In this document: positions 1-7,505 of the stretch, one piece after another
Layout: each line of letters starts with the position of its first letter
Numbering within the stretch: the stretch's first letter is position 1
Made by a program: the position numbers and the translations under genes
Notes under the pieces: model-generated
What the model was told of the DNA's origin: nothing
The model's input: the letters and a program-made list of their open reading frames with translations, nothing else
The model's database searches: none
NCBI RefSeq assembly: GCF_029238425.1
Contig: NZ_JAQWGB010000059.1
Coordinates: 1 to 34,388, forward strand
Direction of reading: 5' to 3'
Origin: Flavicella sp.
Lineage (GTDB): Bacteria; Bacteroidota; Bacteroidia; Flavobacteriales; Flavobacteriaceae
Length of the DNA: 34,388 nucleotides

Positions 1-329
1 TGGGTAGGGTGTCTGTCGTTGTCTCTATCATGACAAGCCAAACATTTTTTTGTTTCTACATCAATGGATCCAAATTCTGTTCCATTTTCCCTAAGTCCCA
101 TTCCATATTGCATGTTGGATTGTACTTGTTGCCAAAGGTTCCCCTCAGCATCTGCATGACAGGTGTTACAAGAGAATTCCTCATGTCCGGAATTCATTGG
201 ACCGATACTTACGTAGCTTTCATTGGATTTTAGCGTCAGTAAAAAAAATAGAATTCCTCCAATAAGAAAACCTGATAGGATTCCTATGGCTTGTCTTTGA
301 CGTAAAGGATTGATTTGAAATTTTGACAT
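1..329 (-). CDS. Multiheme c-type cytochrome, membrane-anchored (partial, 3' end outside window)
   Basis: I translated this by eye from the ATG whose complement lies at 327-329; 109 residues are visible before the window edge. There is a short basic N-terminus, one membrane helix (about residues 14-33), then an exported part with two CxxCH heme sites (CNTCH and CLACH) about 42 residues apart. That is the look of an anchored periplasmic multiheme cytochrome; more heme sites may follow outside. It starts 2 bp after the stop of the ferredoxin reductase gene, so it is the last visible gene of the globin/reductase operon. It probably passes electrons in the periplasm. I cannot assign a family: the NapC/NrfH type is possible but not shown. 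Confidence 0.75.
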   Translation of the reverse strand, partial: MSKFQINPLRQRQAIGILSGFLIGGILFFLLTLKSNESYVSIGPMNSGHEEFSCNTCHADAEGNLWQQVQSNMQYGMGLRENGTEFGSIDVETKKCLACHDRDNDRHPT

Positions 330-331
330 GT

Positions 332-1363
332 TTAACTTGGAATTTCGATGGTAACTTGTTCTGTTTCAGGGTAGGCAACACAAGTCAGTAGTTTGCCATT
401 TTTTACTTCTTCTTCTGCCAATAAGTGACCTTTCATTAATGAAATCTGACCAGAGGAACACTCGGCCTTGCAGCTACTGCACATTCCAGATCTACAAGAA
501 TATGGAATCACAATATTATTTGACATGGCACCTTGTAGGATGGTTTTGTTTCCTGGAATTTTTATTTGATGAGTTTTCCCCTTGTATTTTATGGTGACCT
601 CACTCGTAAGGTTTTTACGGTCGATTTTGAGTTTGGGAGGTTTGAATGCTTCAATTTGAATCATTCCTACGGGTATTCCTTGGGTTTTTAAAATTTCTTT
701 GGTGTTGTTCATATAACCTGCAGGTCCACAGATCATATATTTATGCGCTTCTGAAAAAGCTACTTTATGTCTTTTAAATATTTTTTGGACAATTTCATTC
801 GTAATAAACCCTGAGAAATATTTAGGGTCTGAATTATCACTTAAAATATGTTCGAGTTGAAAACGATCTTCGTGTTGTTTTTGTAACTCTTCTAGTTCTT
901 TTAGAAAAATAATATTTTCTCTGTTTTGGTTGGCGTAGACCATGATTACCTTAGAATTTGGTTCTTCGCTTAAAACAGATTTTAATATAGAGAAGACAGG
1001 TGTGATTCCACTACCTGCTGCAAAAAGTAAATATTGTTGTTCGTTAGTTTTGTTTGGCTCTATAAAAAAACTTCCCATAGGTTTCTCTATGGCAATTTTA
1101 TCACCTTTATGAATATCGCTGTTCAGGTAGTTGGAAATAAGTCCTTTTTCAACTTTTTTCACTGTAATTCTTAAATCGTTATCCGTATATGGATTGCTGC
1201 TAAAGGAATAGGCTCTTTTTTCTACTTGACCATTTAGTGGAATTTTTAAGGTTAAAAACTGACCCGGTTTGTATGTGATCCTGTTAAAAAAACGATTGTT
1301 TTTAAAACAGACTGTCACCGCTTCTTCAGTTTCTTTGATAATATTTGTAATGGTTAACTTCAT
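332..1363 (-). CDS. Flavin reductase with C-terminal 2Fe-2S ferredoxin domain (PaaE/Hmp-reductase type)
   Basis: A 343-residue cytoplasmic NAD(P)H oxidoreductase. The FAD part carries RAYS (residues 50-53), the nucleotide part carries GSGITP (117-122) and CGP (212-214), and a plant-type ferredoxin domain has Cys290, Cys295, Cys298 and Cys328 in the CX4CX2CX29C pattern. The fold order matches PaaE/PaaK and the reductase half of flavohemoglobin plus a ferredoxin. An upstream ATG at 1474 would overlap the preceding membrane gene by 100 bp and add 37 residues unlike the family, so I use the ATG at 1363, 11 bp after that gene. Next to two globins and a membrane protein with two His pairs, it is probably the electron input of the module; its partner is inferred, not shown. 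Confidence 0.9.
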   Translation of the reverse strand: MKLTITNIIKETEEAVTVCFKNNRFFNRITYKPGQFLTLKIPLNGQVEKRAYSFSSNPYTDNDLRITVKKVEKGLISNYLNSDIHKGDKIAIEKPMGSFFIEPNKTNEQQYLLFAAGSGITPVFSILKSVLSEEPNSKVIMVYANQNRENIIFLKELEELQKQHEDRFQLEHILSDNSDPKYFSGFITNEIVQKIFKRHKVAFSEAHKYMICGPAGYMNNTKEILKTQGIPVGMIQIEAFKPPKLKIDRKNLTSEVTIKYKGKTHQIKIPGNKTILQGAMSNNIVIPYSCRSGMCSSCKAECSSGQISLMKGHLLAEEEVKNGKLLTCVAYPETEQVTIEIPS

Positions 1364-1374
1364 AAATTTATTGC

Positions 1375-1854
1375 TTATTTGTAGTAGAACACGGTTCCCA
1401 TATGAAAGAATAGTAAAACAGTAATACACATGGAAATGGCAACATGTGTGATCATCCAGCCTTTGAAAATCCAATCTTTGGTAGATTTAATCACATCTAA
1501 ATTCATGGTACCTAATAGAACATTGACTAAAAACAAATAGCAGAATAATGCCAAATATCCAAAACCAAATCTTGTGCTGTGTAGGTATAAAAGTATGGGA
1601 CTCAGTACACCTATCCATTTGTGAATATTGTTGATAGTAGCAGCTTTGGATTGAAATTTTGGGATGATTCTGCTAAAAGTTAAAAACCATTGAATCAAAA
1701 TAAAAAGAGCCATTACTAAACCAGACCATCTTTTATACATCTCTTGCTGCTGCAAAAGCTCAAGAGATGTAATTTTGATTTGAAATATTTCTTGTATTAA
1801 GTAAATACCGAAAAGACTACTACCAAGTATGGTTATGTATTTTGATTGTTTCAA
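1375..1854 (-). CDS. Small four-helix membrane protein with two His pairs (ferric-reductase/NOX-like diheme b candidate)
   Basis: A 159-residue protein with hydrophobic helices at about 5-22, 43-60, 80-112 (long, may split) and 131-155. Four histidines stand out: His78 and His92, and His137 and His151. Both pairs are 14 residues apart, the spacing that holds two stacked b hemes in the ferric reductase/NADPH oxidase membrane domain. The usual fused FAD/NAD domain is absent, but a separate FAD/2Fe-2S reductase is encoded 11 bp downstream. It is shorter than the family's usual six-helix core. I infer that it carries electrons from the reductase across the inner membrane to the c-heme proteins encoded on either side. 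Heme binding is predicted from spacing only. Confidence 0.6.
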   Translation of the reverse strand: MKQSKYITILGSSLFGIYLIQEIFQIKITSLELLQQQEMYKRWSGLVMALFILIQWFLTFSRIIPKFQSKAATINNIHKWIGVLSPILLYLHSTRFGFGYLALFCYLFLVNVLLGTMNLDVIKSTKDWIFKGWMITHVAISMCITVLLFFHMGTVFYYK

Positions 1855-1866
1855 AGGAATTGTATT

Positions 1867-2673
1867 TTATTTTAATAAAACAGCCATTGTTTCAGCAGAG
1901 GCTAATTCACGTACACTATCTAAGAATACTTCAGGGCTTGGTAAGTATTTTCCACCAGCAGATGGCCACTTTTCACCAACAACAGGCTTGTCACTTGATT
2001 TGAATGCTGCGATCTCAGCCAGGTAATCCTTGTAAACCGCAACAGTTCCGTTTCTGTATGCTTTTAGTACTGCAATTGTTGCATCGTAACTTAAAGAGTC
2101 AGTAGGATATTGCCAAGTAGTAGCTCCCATTACATCACCAAGTTTCCAATCGTCTTTAGTTGTTTGCTCGTGTTTGTTGTGACATGAGACACATGCGCCA
2201 GCACCGGCTACATCGGCAAACATTGCCGTGTATATTTTTTGATCTTCATCATAAAAATGCTGTGGTTTTCTATCCTTTTTAATTTGTTTGAATAGCTCAC
2301 CTTGTTTTCCTTCAAACTTATTGGCTTTGTTGATAGGGAAATCTGAGCCTAAATACAATCCAAGTGGTACTTCGCTTTTTCGAATATCATTGGCAATTCC
2401 TCTCAAGAATAAGGCAGGTAATGGCCCGGCTTCAACATCTTCTTTTTGCCAGTCTTCATCAAATTTTAAACCTTGTTTTTTTCCGGCTCCAACAATTGCT
2501 TTTGTGTAAAGGGTTCTAGTGATGTCATTTTCTTTAGACACCATCTCTAAAACTTCGGCAACTGAAAATTCTAATTTTTCTTTGGCAGCGGTTTTGCTTT
2601 TTTCTGGAACTCCTCCACATGAAATTAGTAACGCTGGTATTGTGATTATGATTGTGTAAATTAATTTTTTCAT
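1867..2673 (-). CDS. c-heme lipoprotein, DUF3365/Tll0287-like
   Basis: A 268-residue protein with a lipoprotein signal (Cys19 after LLIS) and one CxxCH heme site at residues 161-165, followed by the NKHEQTTKDDWKLGDVMGA stretch typical of the DUF3365/Tll0287-like domain. Members are single-heme sensors or electron-transfer domains, often in signalling proteins; here the domain stands alone and is anchored to a membrane lipid. It lies between the globin genes and the membrane gene (33 and 12 bp gaps), so it belongs to the same transcript. Likely role: periplasmic redox partner or ligand-sensing subunit of the module. The family call is firm, the role inferred. Confidence 0.82.
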   Translation of the reverse strand: MKKLIYTIIITIPALLISCGGVPEKSKTAAKEKLEFSVAEVLEMVSKENDITRTLYTKAIVGAGKKQGLKFDEDWQKEDVEAGPLPALFLRGIANDIRKSEVPLGLYLGSDFPINKANKFEGKQGELFKQIKKDRKPQHFYDEDQKIYTAMFADVAGAGACVSCHNKHEQTTKDDWKLGDVMGATTWQYPTDSLSYDATIAVLKAYRNGTVAVYKDYLAEIAAFKSSDKPVVGEKWPSAGGKYLPSPEVFLDSVRELASAETMAVLLK

Positions 2674-2706
2674 TTGTCGTTGATTTTGGGGATTGTTATG
2701 TTATAT

Positions 2707-3192
2707 TTATTCGTACGCTGCTTCGATCATTACGCCGGCCATCACTGTGTAAACTTTTGTCCATGCTTCTTTTACTTCTGGAGTAAAAGCTTCACCTAAA
2801 CCAGCTTCTAGAGTTCCTAATAATGCAGCTCCTACAGTGTCGTAATGAGATTTTTCAACTTTGTATGCAACATGTCTTTTTCCAAGATCTTGTAACACTG
2901 GGATCAATTTATCTAAGGCAGAAAGTCCTGCTACAGCACTTGCCAGCATGGTCATCAATTTGTTTCCTTGCTCAGCCATGGCTCCTTCTTTTTTTGTAGG
3001 GAAAAGCGGCTTCAATTTAGGGTCCAATTCAAAAAGTTTGGTGTAAAAAATTTCTGCAGCTGCAGGAGCAATTGGTTTTACAAGTTCAAAAGAATCTTGT
3101 ACTAATTTTGTTGTGATCAAATCAATTGGTGCTTCTTCAACTGCTGTGTCTGATTCGGATTTACTGAAAAGGTTTTTGAAAATTTTTAACAT
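2707..3192 (-). CDS. Single-domain globin (bacterial hemoglobin / flavohemoglobin globin type)
   Basis: A 161-residue globin without a reductase domain. Aligned by eye to the E. coli Hmp globin domain: B10 Tyr50 (in EIFYTKLFELDP), E7 Gln75, proximal F8 His107 (in LGKRHVAY), and the HYDTVGAALL and EAW segments. These residues fit an NO-dioxygenase or oxygen-binding heme pocket. I take the ATG at 3192; an ATG at 3270 would overlap the upstream globin gene. A 25-residue N-terminal extension, MLKIFKNLF then an acidic stretch, is not part of the globin fold and looks amphipathic. With the reductase gene nearby it could form a two-piece flavohemoglobin that turns NO into nitrate. Confidence 0.88.
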   Translation of the reverse strand: MLKIFKNLFSKSESDTAVEEAPIDLITTKLVQDSFELVKPIAPAAAEIFYTKLFELDPKLKPLFPTKKEGAMAEQGNKLMTMLASAVAGLSALDKLIPVLQDLGKRHVAYKVEKSHYDTVGAALLGTLEAGLGEAFTPEVKEAWTKVYTVMAGVMIEAAYE

Positions 3193-3224
3193 GATTTTTG
3201 TTTTTAGAGTTCGTAAGAATTGAT

Positions 3225-3632
3225 TTATAATTGTATTGTTTGTGATATTTTTTGGAAATATTGAAACCACGCAAGTTCCACTTCAAGGGTGAAATCTTCC
3301 TGAAGACTATTGGATAATGACGCCATGAATGCAGTCCCAATAAAATCAAAAAAGGTTGGTTTTAATTGTTTGGATTGAATGACTTTTCCCAAGTTGTACA
3401 AAATTGGTTTCAATTGTTTGAAGTTGTCTAGGTAAGAAACCGTAGTTGCAAGGATATTCATAAAAGCCGCACCAAATTCTTGAATCGATTCCTTAGAATT
3501 TGAGAAATAAAGTCCTTTTAAACCTGGATCAAGCTCCAATAGTTTATCGTAAAAATAAGTCGCAGTTCCTTGTCCTAAAGGTTTTAATTTCTTAAAAGAA
3601 GATTGTACTAAAAGTATGGTGTTGGTTTCCAT
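3225..3632 (-). CDS. Divergent globin paralogue lacking heme-ligand residues
   Basis: A 135-residue protein clearly related to the next gene: YFYDKLLELDP matches EIFYTKLFELDP, and LGK, the FDFIG region and the ELAW segment align. B10 Tyr28 is kept, but the proximal F8 position is Ile85 (LGKVIQ in place of LGKRHV) and the E7 position is Phe53 rather than Gln. No nearby His can serve as the axial ligand; the protein has no His at all in that stretch. So it may not bind heme in the usual way, and could be a sensor, chaperone or partner of the normal globin. The reading frame is intact, against simple decay. First gene of the operon, 32 bp before the normal globin. Confidence 0.8.
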   Translation of the reverse strand: METNTILLVQSSFKKLKPLGQGTATYFYDKLLELDPGLKGLYFSNSKESIQEFGAAFMNILATTVSYLDNFKQLKPILYNLGKVIQSKQLKPTFFDFIGTAFMASLSNSLQEDFTLEVELAWFQYFQKISQTIQL

Positions 3633-3828
3633 TTTGAATGTAAAAGCGTTGCTTTAATTATGTAATTTTATACTTGTAAAAGTAAATCGAATGGATGATT
3701 TGTTTTATGAGATGTAACAAGTGAAAAGGTCTTTTTATTCAAGTTAAACACGGGGTAACTCCTTATAATTTACTGATAAAAAGCATGTTTGAGGTTTTTA
3801 GAAACTAGAGAGAGTATTATTATTTGCT

Positions 3829-4272
3829 ATGAATGGACCAAAAGAAAGCTTGACTAATATATATGTCAAAAAGTTAAATGGAGAATCTATTGATTTGTTG
3901 GAGGAATATAGTGGACAAGCTCTGTTATTGCTGTTTTATAACAATCAATGTTTGGGCTGTACTGGTAGAGCGATTCCTTTAGCCTATGAATTTAGTTTAG
4001 AGTTTAAAAACATTCAAGTTGTAGGAATTCATTCAAATTTTTCAGGTGAAGTAGTTTCTGAAAAAGAGATCAAAAGTATTTTTACGTCAGGCGAAGTTCC
4101 TTTTCCCATTTTCTTGGATGACCAACATGAATTGTATGATTTTTTTCTATCGGAAGGAACTCCTTATTGGGTGTTGATAGATAAAAACGCTCAAGTGTTT
4201 CGATCCATTTTTGGATCCCAAAGCAATTCTAAAAATAGATTGTATTATGCTTTGGAAAATTTAGCTTCTTAA
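3829..4272 (+). CDS. Thioredoxin-like / AhpC-TSA family protein
   Basis: A 147-residue protein with a thioredoxin fold: strand ALLLLFYNNQ, redox motif CLGC (Cys41, Cys44), and a cis-Pro loop at GTPYWVLID (Pro112). It lacks a signal peptide, so it should act in the cytoplasm, reducing or forming disulfides or reducing peroxide. It is read away from the globin operon, sharing a 196-bp upstream region, and converges on the porin gene with a shared terminator after its stop. The link to the globins rests on position only. Substrate unknown. Confidence 0.78.
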   Translation: MNGPKESLTNIYVKKLNGESIDLLEEYSGQALLLLFYNNQCLGCTGRAIPLAYEFSLEFKNIQVVGIHSNFSGEVVSEKEIKSIFTSGEVPFPIFLDDQHELYDFFLSEGTPYWVLIDKNAQVFRSIFGSQSNSKNRLYYALENLAS

Positions 4273-4286
4273 AATTTAAGCAAAAA

Positions 4287-4310
4287 AAAACCGCTTCGAA
4301 AAGCGGTTTT
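4287..4310. terminator. Bidirectional terminator between thioredoxin-like gene and porin
   Basis: A perfect 10-bp stem, AAAACCGCTT pairing with AAGCGGTTTT, with loop CGAA. It has A runs on the left and T runs on the right, so it can work in both directions. It lies between two convergent stop codons. Confidence 0.88.
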
Positions 4311-4338
4311 TTATTGTTTGATTTCTATTTTGTTTTTC

Positions 4339-5616
4339 TTACAAAAACTTTGGTTGTATAATTAACATTAACCAAGCCCAGTTCTGAGTGTCTTTTCCAA
4401 CAACTTCACTAGGTTCGAAGAATTGAGAGTATCCACCAACTAGTTTAAATTCTTTGAATTGTTTAGCTAGTACTAAGTCCAATTCAGAACCTAAATCCTT
4501 TCCTGCTAGTCCAACTGCTCCTGTGTTTATTCCTGGTGCGCTTGCAACATCTTCAACTTCTGTAAAGTAGTGTCCTGTTAATGTAACAGCAATACCAGAA
4601 ACTTTAGTAGAAAGAGATACTTGTAAGTCATTTAAACCACCTGCATTACCATGATTTCCAACATAGAATCTATCCATTAAACCATTGAAGGCATGGTTTG
4701 TTCCGTATAATGGGAAGAATGCTGCAGAATCATCAGTTCTACCAGATATAGTTTCGTATCCTGCACCTAAAGTTAACTTGTCTGAGAATTTGTATTTAGC
4801 AAGTACACTAGCTAAGTATGCTCCTTTTACGTCTAAAACTGCTCCTGTTGGAGGGGCTAATCTTTGACCTTCTTGGAAATATAAGTTTGCTGTTAAGTTT
4901 AATCCACCAGTTTTATATCCTGCGTGAAAACCTCCTGTGAACAATGTAGCTTTTGGGTCTCCAGCTACTCTACCATCTTGGTATGTGTTTACTAAAGCTA
5001 AAGCAGATATATTCAATTTACCATATTTTTTATTAGCTCTTAATAACCCCATGTCTCTGTATGTGAAAAGAGTAGAGTTGTTGTAAACAGGTCCTGTTGA
5101 TGCGTTTGTATTCAAAGCTCCACCTAAATCTAAGCTGTATCCATTGTTTAGGTATTTAAGAATCGCAGCATCGTGCGTTCTTGCTTGCTGAGCCCAACCT
5201 AGACCTCCTAAGATTCTTTGATCGTCATAAGAAATTGGTTGACGTCCAACTTTTAAGCTTGTAGATTCAGCCAATTTAATGTCAGCCCAAGCTTCTTGAA
5301 TTCTTAAGTTTCCATTACCAGCAGCAGAAATTTGCTGACGATCTCCGAATAAAAACACTTCTTGTAAACTTGTATATAAAGTGTAAGTTTCAGCCTTGTA
5401 AGTTGCTTTTATAGCTGCTCTTACAGAAGTAGAAATAAATCCTTCTTGACCTTCAACTGCTGTAGTAGAAGGCAGGGTTCCGGGTGCCTTCGTAAAGTTT
5501 CCTCCGTTTCCAAAGTATTCTGTTCTAGGTCTAAATTCTCCGCTTAAAGAAAATTGGGCCATTAAAGATGATGTCGCTAACATCAATAAGGCTACTAGGG
5601 TAAATTTAATCTTCAT
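4339..5616 (-). CDS. Outer-membrane porin, alginate-export family type (probable nitrate/nitrite porin)
   Basis: A 425-residue protein with a Sec signal peptide (cleavage after SSLMA, near residue 20), then FSLSGEFRPRTEYF and many alternating strands typical of a 16-18 strand barrel ending in a C-terminal aromatic. The start and pattern (GEFRPR, KVGRQPISYDDQRILGG) match the alginate-export porin family, which in Bacteroidetes often sits beside nitrate transport genes. It is downstream of nrtD but has its own gap of 142 bp and a -7 box. Probable role: passage of nitrate or nitrite through the outer membrane. The substrate is inferred from the neighbours. Confidence 0.82.
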   Translation of the reverse strand: MKIKFTLVALLMLATSSLMAQFSLSGEFRPRTEYFGNGGNFTKAPGTLPSTTAVEGQEGFISTSVRAAIKATYKAETYTLYTSLQEVFLFGDRQQISAAGNGNLRIQEAWADIKLAESTSLKVGRQPISYDDQRILGGLGWAQQARTHDAAILKYLNNGYSLDLGGALNTNASTGPVYNNSTLFTYRDMGLLRANKKYGKLNISALALVNTYQDGRVAGDPKATLFTGGFHAGYKTGGLNLTANLYFQEGQRLAPPTGAVLDVKGAYLASVLAKYKFSDKLTLGAGYETISGRTDDSAAFFPLYGTNHAFNGLMDRFYVGNHGNAGGLNDLQVSLSTKVSGIAVTLTGHYFTEVEDVASAPGINTGAVGLAGKDLGSELDLVLAKQFKEFKLVGGYSQFFEPSEVVGKDTQNWAWLMLIIQPKFL

Positions 5617-5673
5617 CTTTTTTTAATTTTAATAGTTGATTATTTCGATTTTTGTTTCATTAGATTTATAAGG

Positions 5674-5681
5674 CAAATCTA
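5674..5681 (-). promoter_or_regulatory. -7 box before the porin gene
   Basis: On the minus strand this reads TAGATTTG, a full match to the Bacteroidetes -7 consensus TAnnTTTG, 58 bp before the porin ATG. A TACGTA hexamer (the motif seen before nirB) lies further upstream at 5746-5751. A weak CAT-N5-ATG dyad is centred at 5708. Confidence 0.45.
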
Positions 5682-5758
5682 TGCGTTTGATAACTTCTAA
5701 AACATGATTTATGGCAGTTTTTAACCTCTTTTTGTGTCGTTAAGTTACGTAAAAATAC

Positions 5759-6565
5759 TTAGTGTTCTAAGAAGTCAATCATGTGTTTACGGTATTTGTA
5801 GTAATCGTCATGTGCCAGTACTGCTTTTCTTGATCTTGGACGCTCGAACTCAATAGGTAATATGTCTCCAATTTTTGCTCTTGGTCCACTAGTCATCATT
5901 ACAACTCTATCTGACAAGAAAATTGCCTCATCTACATCATGAGTAATCATGATAGCAGTAATTTTTTCTTTATTCCAAATTTCAATTAGTACATCTTGCA
6001 ATTCCCCTCTGGTAAGAGAATCTAGCATTCCAAAAGGTTCGTCTAATAATAAAACTTTGGGTTTGATGGCAAAGGCACGTGCAATACCAACTCTTTGTTG
6101 CATTCCTTGAGATAACTCAGAAGCTCTTTTGTGAAAAGACCCGTCCAATCCAACTTTACTTAGGTAGTATTTGCAGATGTCTTCTTTTTCTTTTTTACTT
6201 CCGTGAGGAAATACTTTTTTAACACCAAGCATTACATTTTCCATTGCGGTCATCCAAGGCATTAAACTTGGAGCCTGAAAAATAACACCTCTATCTGGTC
6301 CTGGACCTTTGATAGATGATCCCAATACTGATATTTTTCCTCCAGATATTTCGTTTAAACCAGCAATCATTGAAAGCATAGTAGTCTTACCGCAACCAGA
6401 GTGTCCAATGATGGTAATAAATTCTTCTTTTTTTACTTGTAAATTTAAATCTTCCAAAACTACATAGTCACCCTTTGGAGTAGGATACACTTTTTTCAAG
6501 TCCTTTAAGTCTAGCATTACATCCTTGCTAGCAAATTTTTCTTGTAATATCGTTTTTGTTTCCAT
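5759..6565 (-). CDS. nrtD: Nitrate ABC transporter ATPase, NrtD-like
   Basis: A 268-residue ABC ATPase of the nitrate/sulfonate/taurine group. It has Walker A GHSGCGKTT (54-62), Q-loop FQAPSLMPW, signature LSQGMQQR (151-158), Walker B VLLLDEP (171-177) and switch His209 in ITHDVDEA, so all catalytic residues are present. It lies 18 bp after the sister ATPase gene and is the last gene of the nrtABCD run. The signature has Q in place of the first G, which is tolerated in this group. Powers nitrate (or nitrite, cyanate) import with NrtB. Confidence 0.9.
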   Translation of the reverse strand: METKTILQEKFASKDVMLDLKDLKKVYPTPKGDYVVLEDLNLQVKKEEFITIIGHSGCGKTTMLSMIAGLNEISGGKISVLGSSIKGPGPDRGVIFQAPSLMPWMTAMENVMLGVKKVFPHGSKKEKEDICKYYLSKVGLDGSFHKRASELSQGMQQRVGIARAFAIKPKVLLLDEPFGMLDSLTRGELQDVLIEIWNKEKITAIMITHDVDEAIFLSDRVVMMTSGPRAKIGDILPIEFERPRSRKAVLAHDDYYKYRKHMIDFLEH

Positions 6566-6583
6566 TTTTAAAGTGCTTAATGT

Positions 6584-7441
6584 TTATTTTGGAGCTCTAA
6601 AGTCCCATCTTAAATCTTTTGGTTGTAAGTCTGGTAATTCATAATTTGTTTCTGAATTTCCAGATCTTTCGTTTCCGATGTCCATTAGATATTCAATAAT
6701 GGCATTCCTAGTTTTTTTGTATTCTGGATTGTCATTCAATTCAGTTTTATCTCTAGGTCTGTCAATGTTAATTTTAAACTCAGGACCTAAAGTCGCTTTC
6801 GGACCTGGTCTAAGAGGAATAATTCTATCCGCCATATAAATACCTTCGTCAACATCGTTGGTAATTAATAGGGCTGTTCTTTTGTTTTTATTCCAAATAT
6901 TTAAAATCTCATCTTGAAGATTTCCTCTGGTCAAAGCATCTAATGCTCCTAATGGTTCGTCCATGATAATCATTTCAGGATCCATAGCTAATGCTCTGGC
7001 AACCGAAACTCTTTGACGCATTCCTCCGGATAACTCTTTAGGTCTTTTATGAGTGGCATGACTTAAGCTTACCATGTCAATATATTCCTTGATGCGTTTG
7101 TCTAAAAATGAATTGTTTTCTTTTGGAAACGCCTCTTTTACTGCCATTTCAATGTTTTGATAAACAGTAAGCCAAGGTAAAAGAGAATAGTTTTGGAAGA
7201 TAACACCACGTTCATGACTAGTATCTTCTACTGGTTTCCCTTTAAATAGTACTTCTCCTGAAGTTGGTTTGTCTAATCCATTGATTAGGTTTACCAAAGT
7301 TGTTTTACCACTTCCGGTAAATCCAACAATTGCTACAAATTCACCCTCTTCAATATGTAAATTTATGTTGTCTAAAACCTCGGTAACATTTTCGTTGCTT
7401 CCGAAAGATTTTGATATGTTGTTTAGTTCTAAATAGGCCAT
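6584..7441 (-). CDS. nrtC: Nitrate ABC transporter ATPase, NrtC-like, with Asn at the switch-His position
   Basis: A 285-residue ABC ATPase: Walker [10 protein letters not shown] (40-48), Q-loop FQNYSLLPW, signature LSGGMRQR (137-144), Walker B MIIMDEP (157-163). The switch position reads ITNDVDEG, with Asn195 where active ABC ATPases have His. It lacks the C-terminal NrtA-like domain of cyanobacterial NrtC; instead there is a short tail of about 60 residues after PGPKATLGP. With NrtD it likely forms a mixed pair in which one ATP site is degenerate. The gap to nrtB upstream is 64 bp. Confidence 0.88.
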   Translation of the reverse strand: MAYLELNNISKSFGSNENVTEVLDNINLHIEEGEFVAIVGFTGSGKTTLVNLINGLDKPTSGEVLFKGKPVEDTSHERGVIFQNYSLLPWLTVYQNIEMAVKEAFPKENNSFLDKRIKEYIDMVSLSHATHKRPKELSGGMRQRVSVARALAMDPEMIIMDEPLGALDALTRGNLQDEILNIWNKNKRTALLITNDVDEGIYMADRIIPLRPGPKATLGPEFKINIDRPRDKTELNDNPEYKKTRNAIIEYLMDIGNERSGNSETNYELPDLQPKDLRWDFRAPK

Positions 7442-7505
7442 TTGCTTTATTTTAAAGTTTGAATGTTTGTTGAGTTTGTTTGATCAAATCAACTTTTACG
7501 CATTC

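Noticed and set aside
9-233. Open frame on the plus strand at the window start
   Set aside because: It is antisense to the multiheme cytochrome, which has CxxCH sites and a membrane helix; the plus frame has no recognisable feature.
1364-1474. N-terminal extension of the ferredoxin reductase
   Set aside because: It overlaps the preceding membrane gene by 100 bp and adds residues unlike the family; the ATG at 1363 starts exactly at the reductase fold.
3192-3225. Globin pair as a toxin-antitoxin pair
   Set aside because: Two small adjacent genes could suggest this, but both are globins by residue pattern.
3193-3270. N-terminal extension of the normal globin
   Set aside because: It overlaps the upstream globin gene; a shorter start at 3192 gives a sensible gap.
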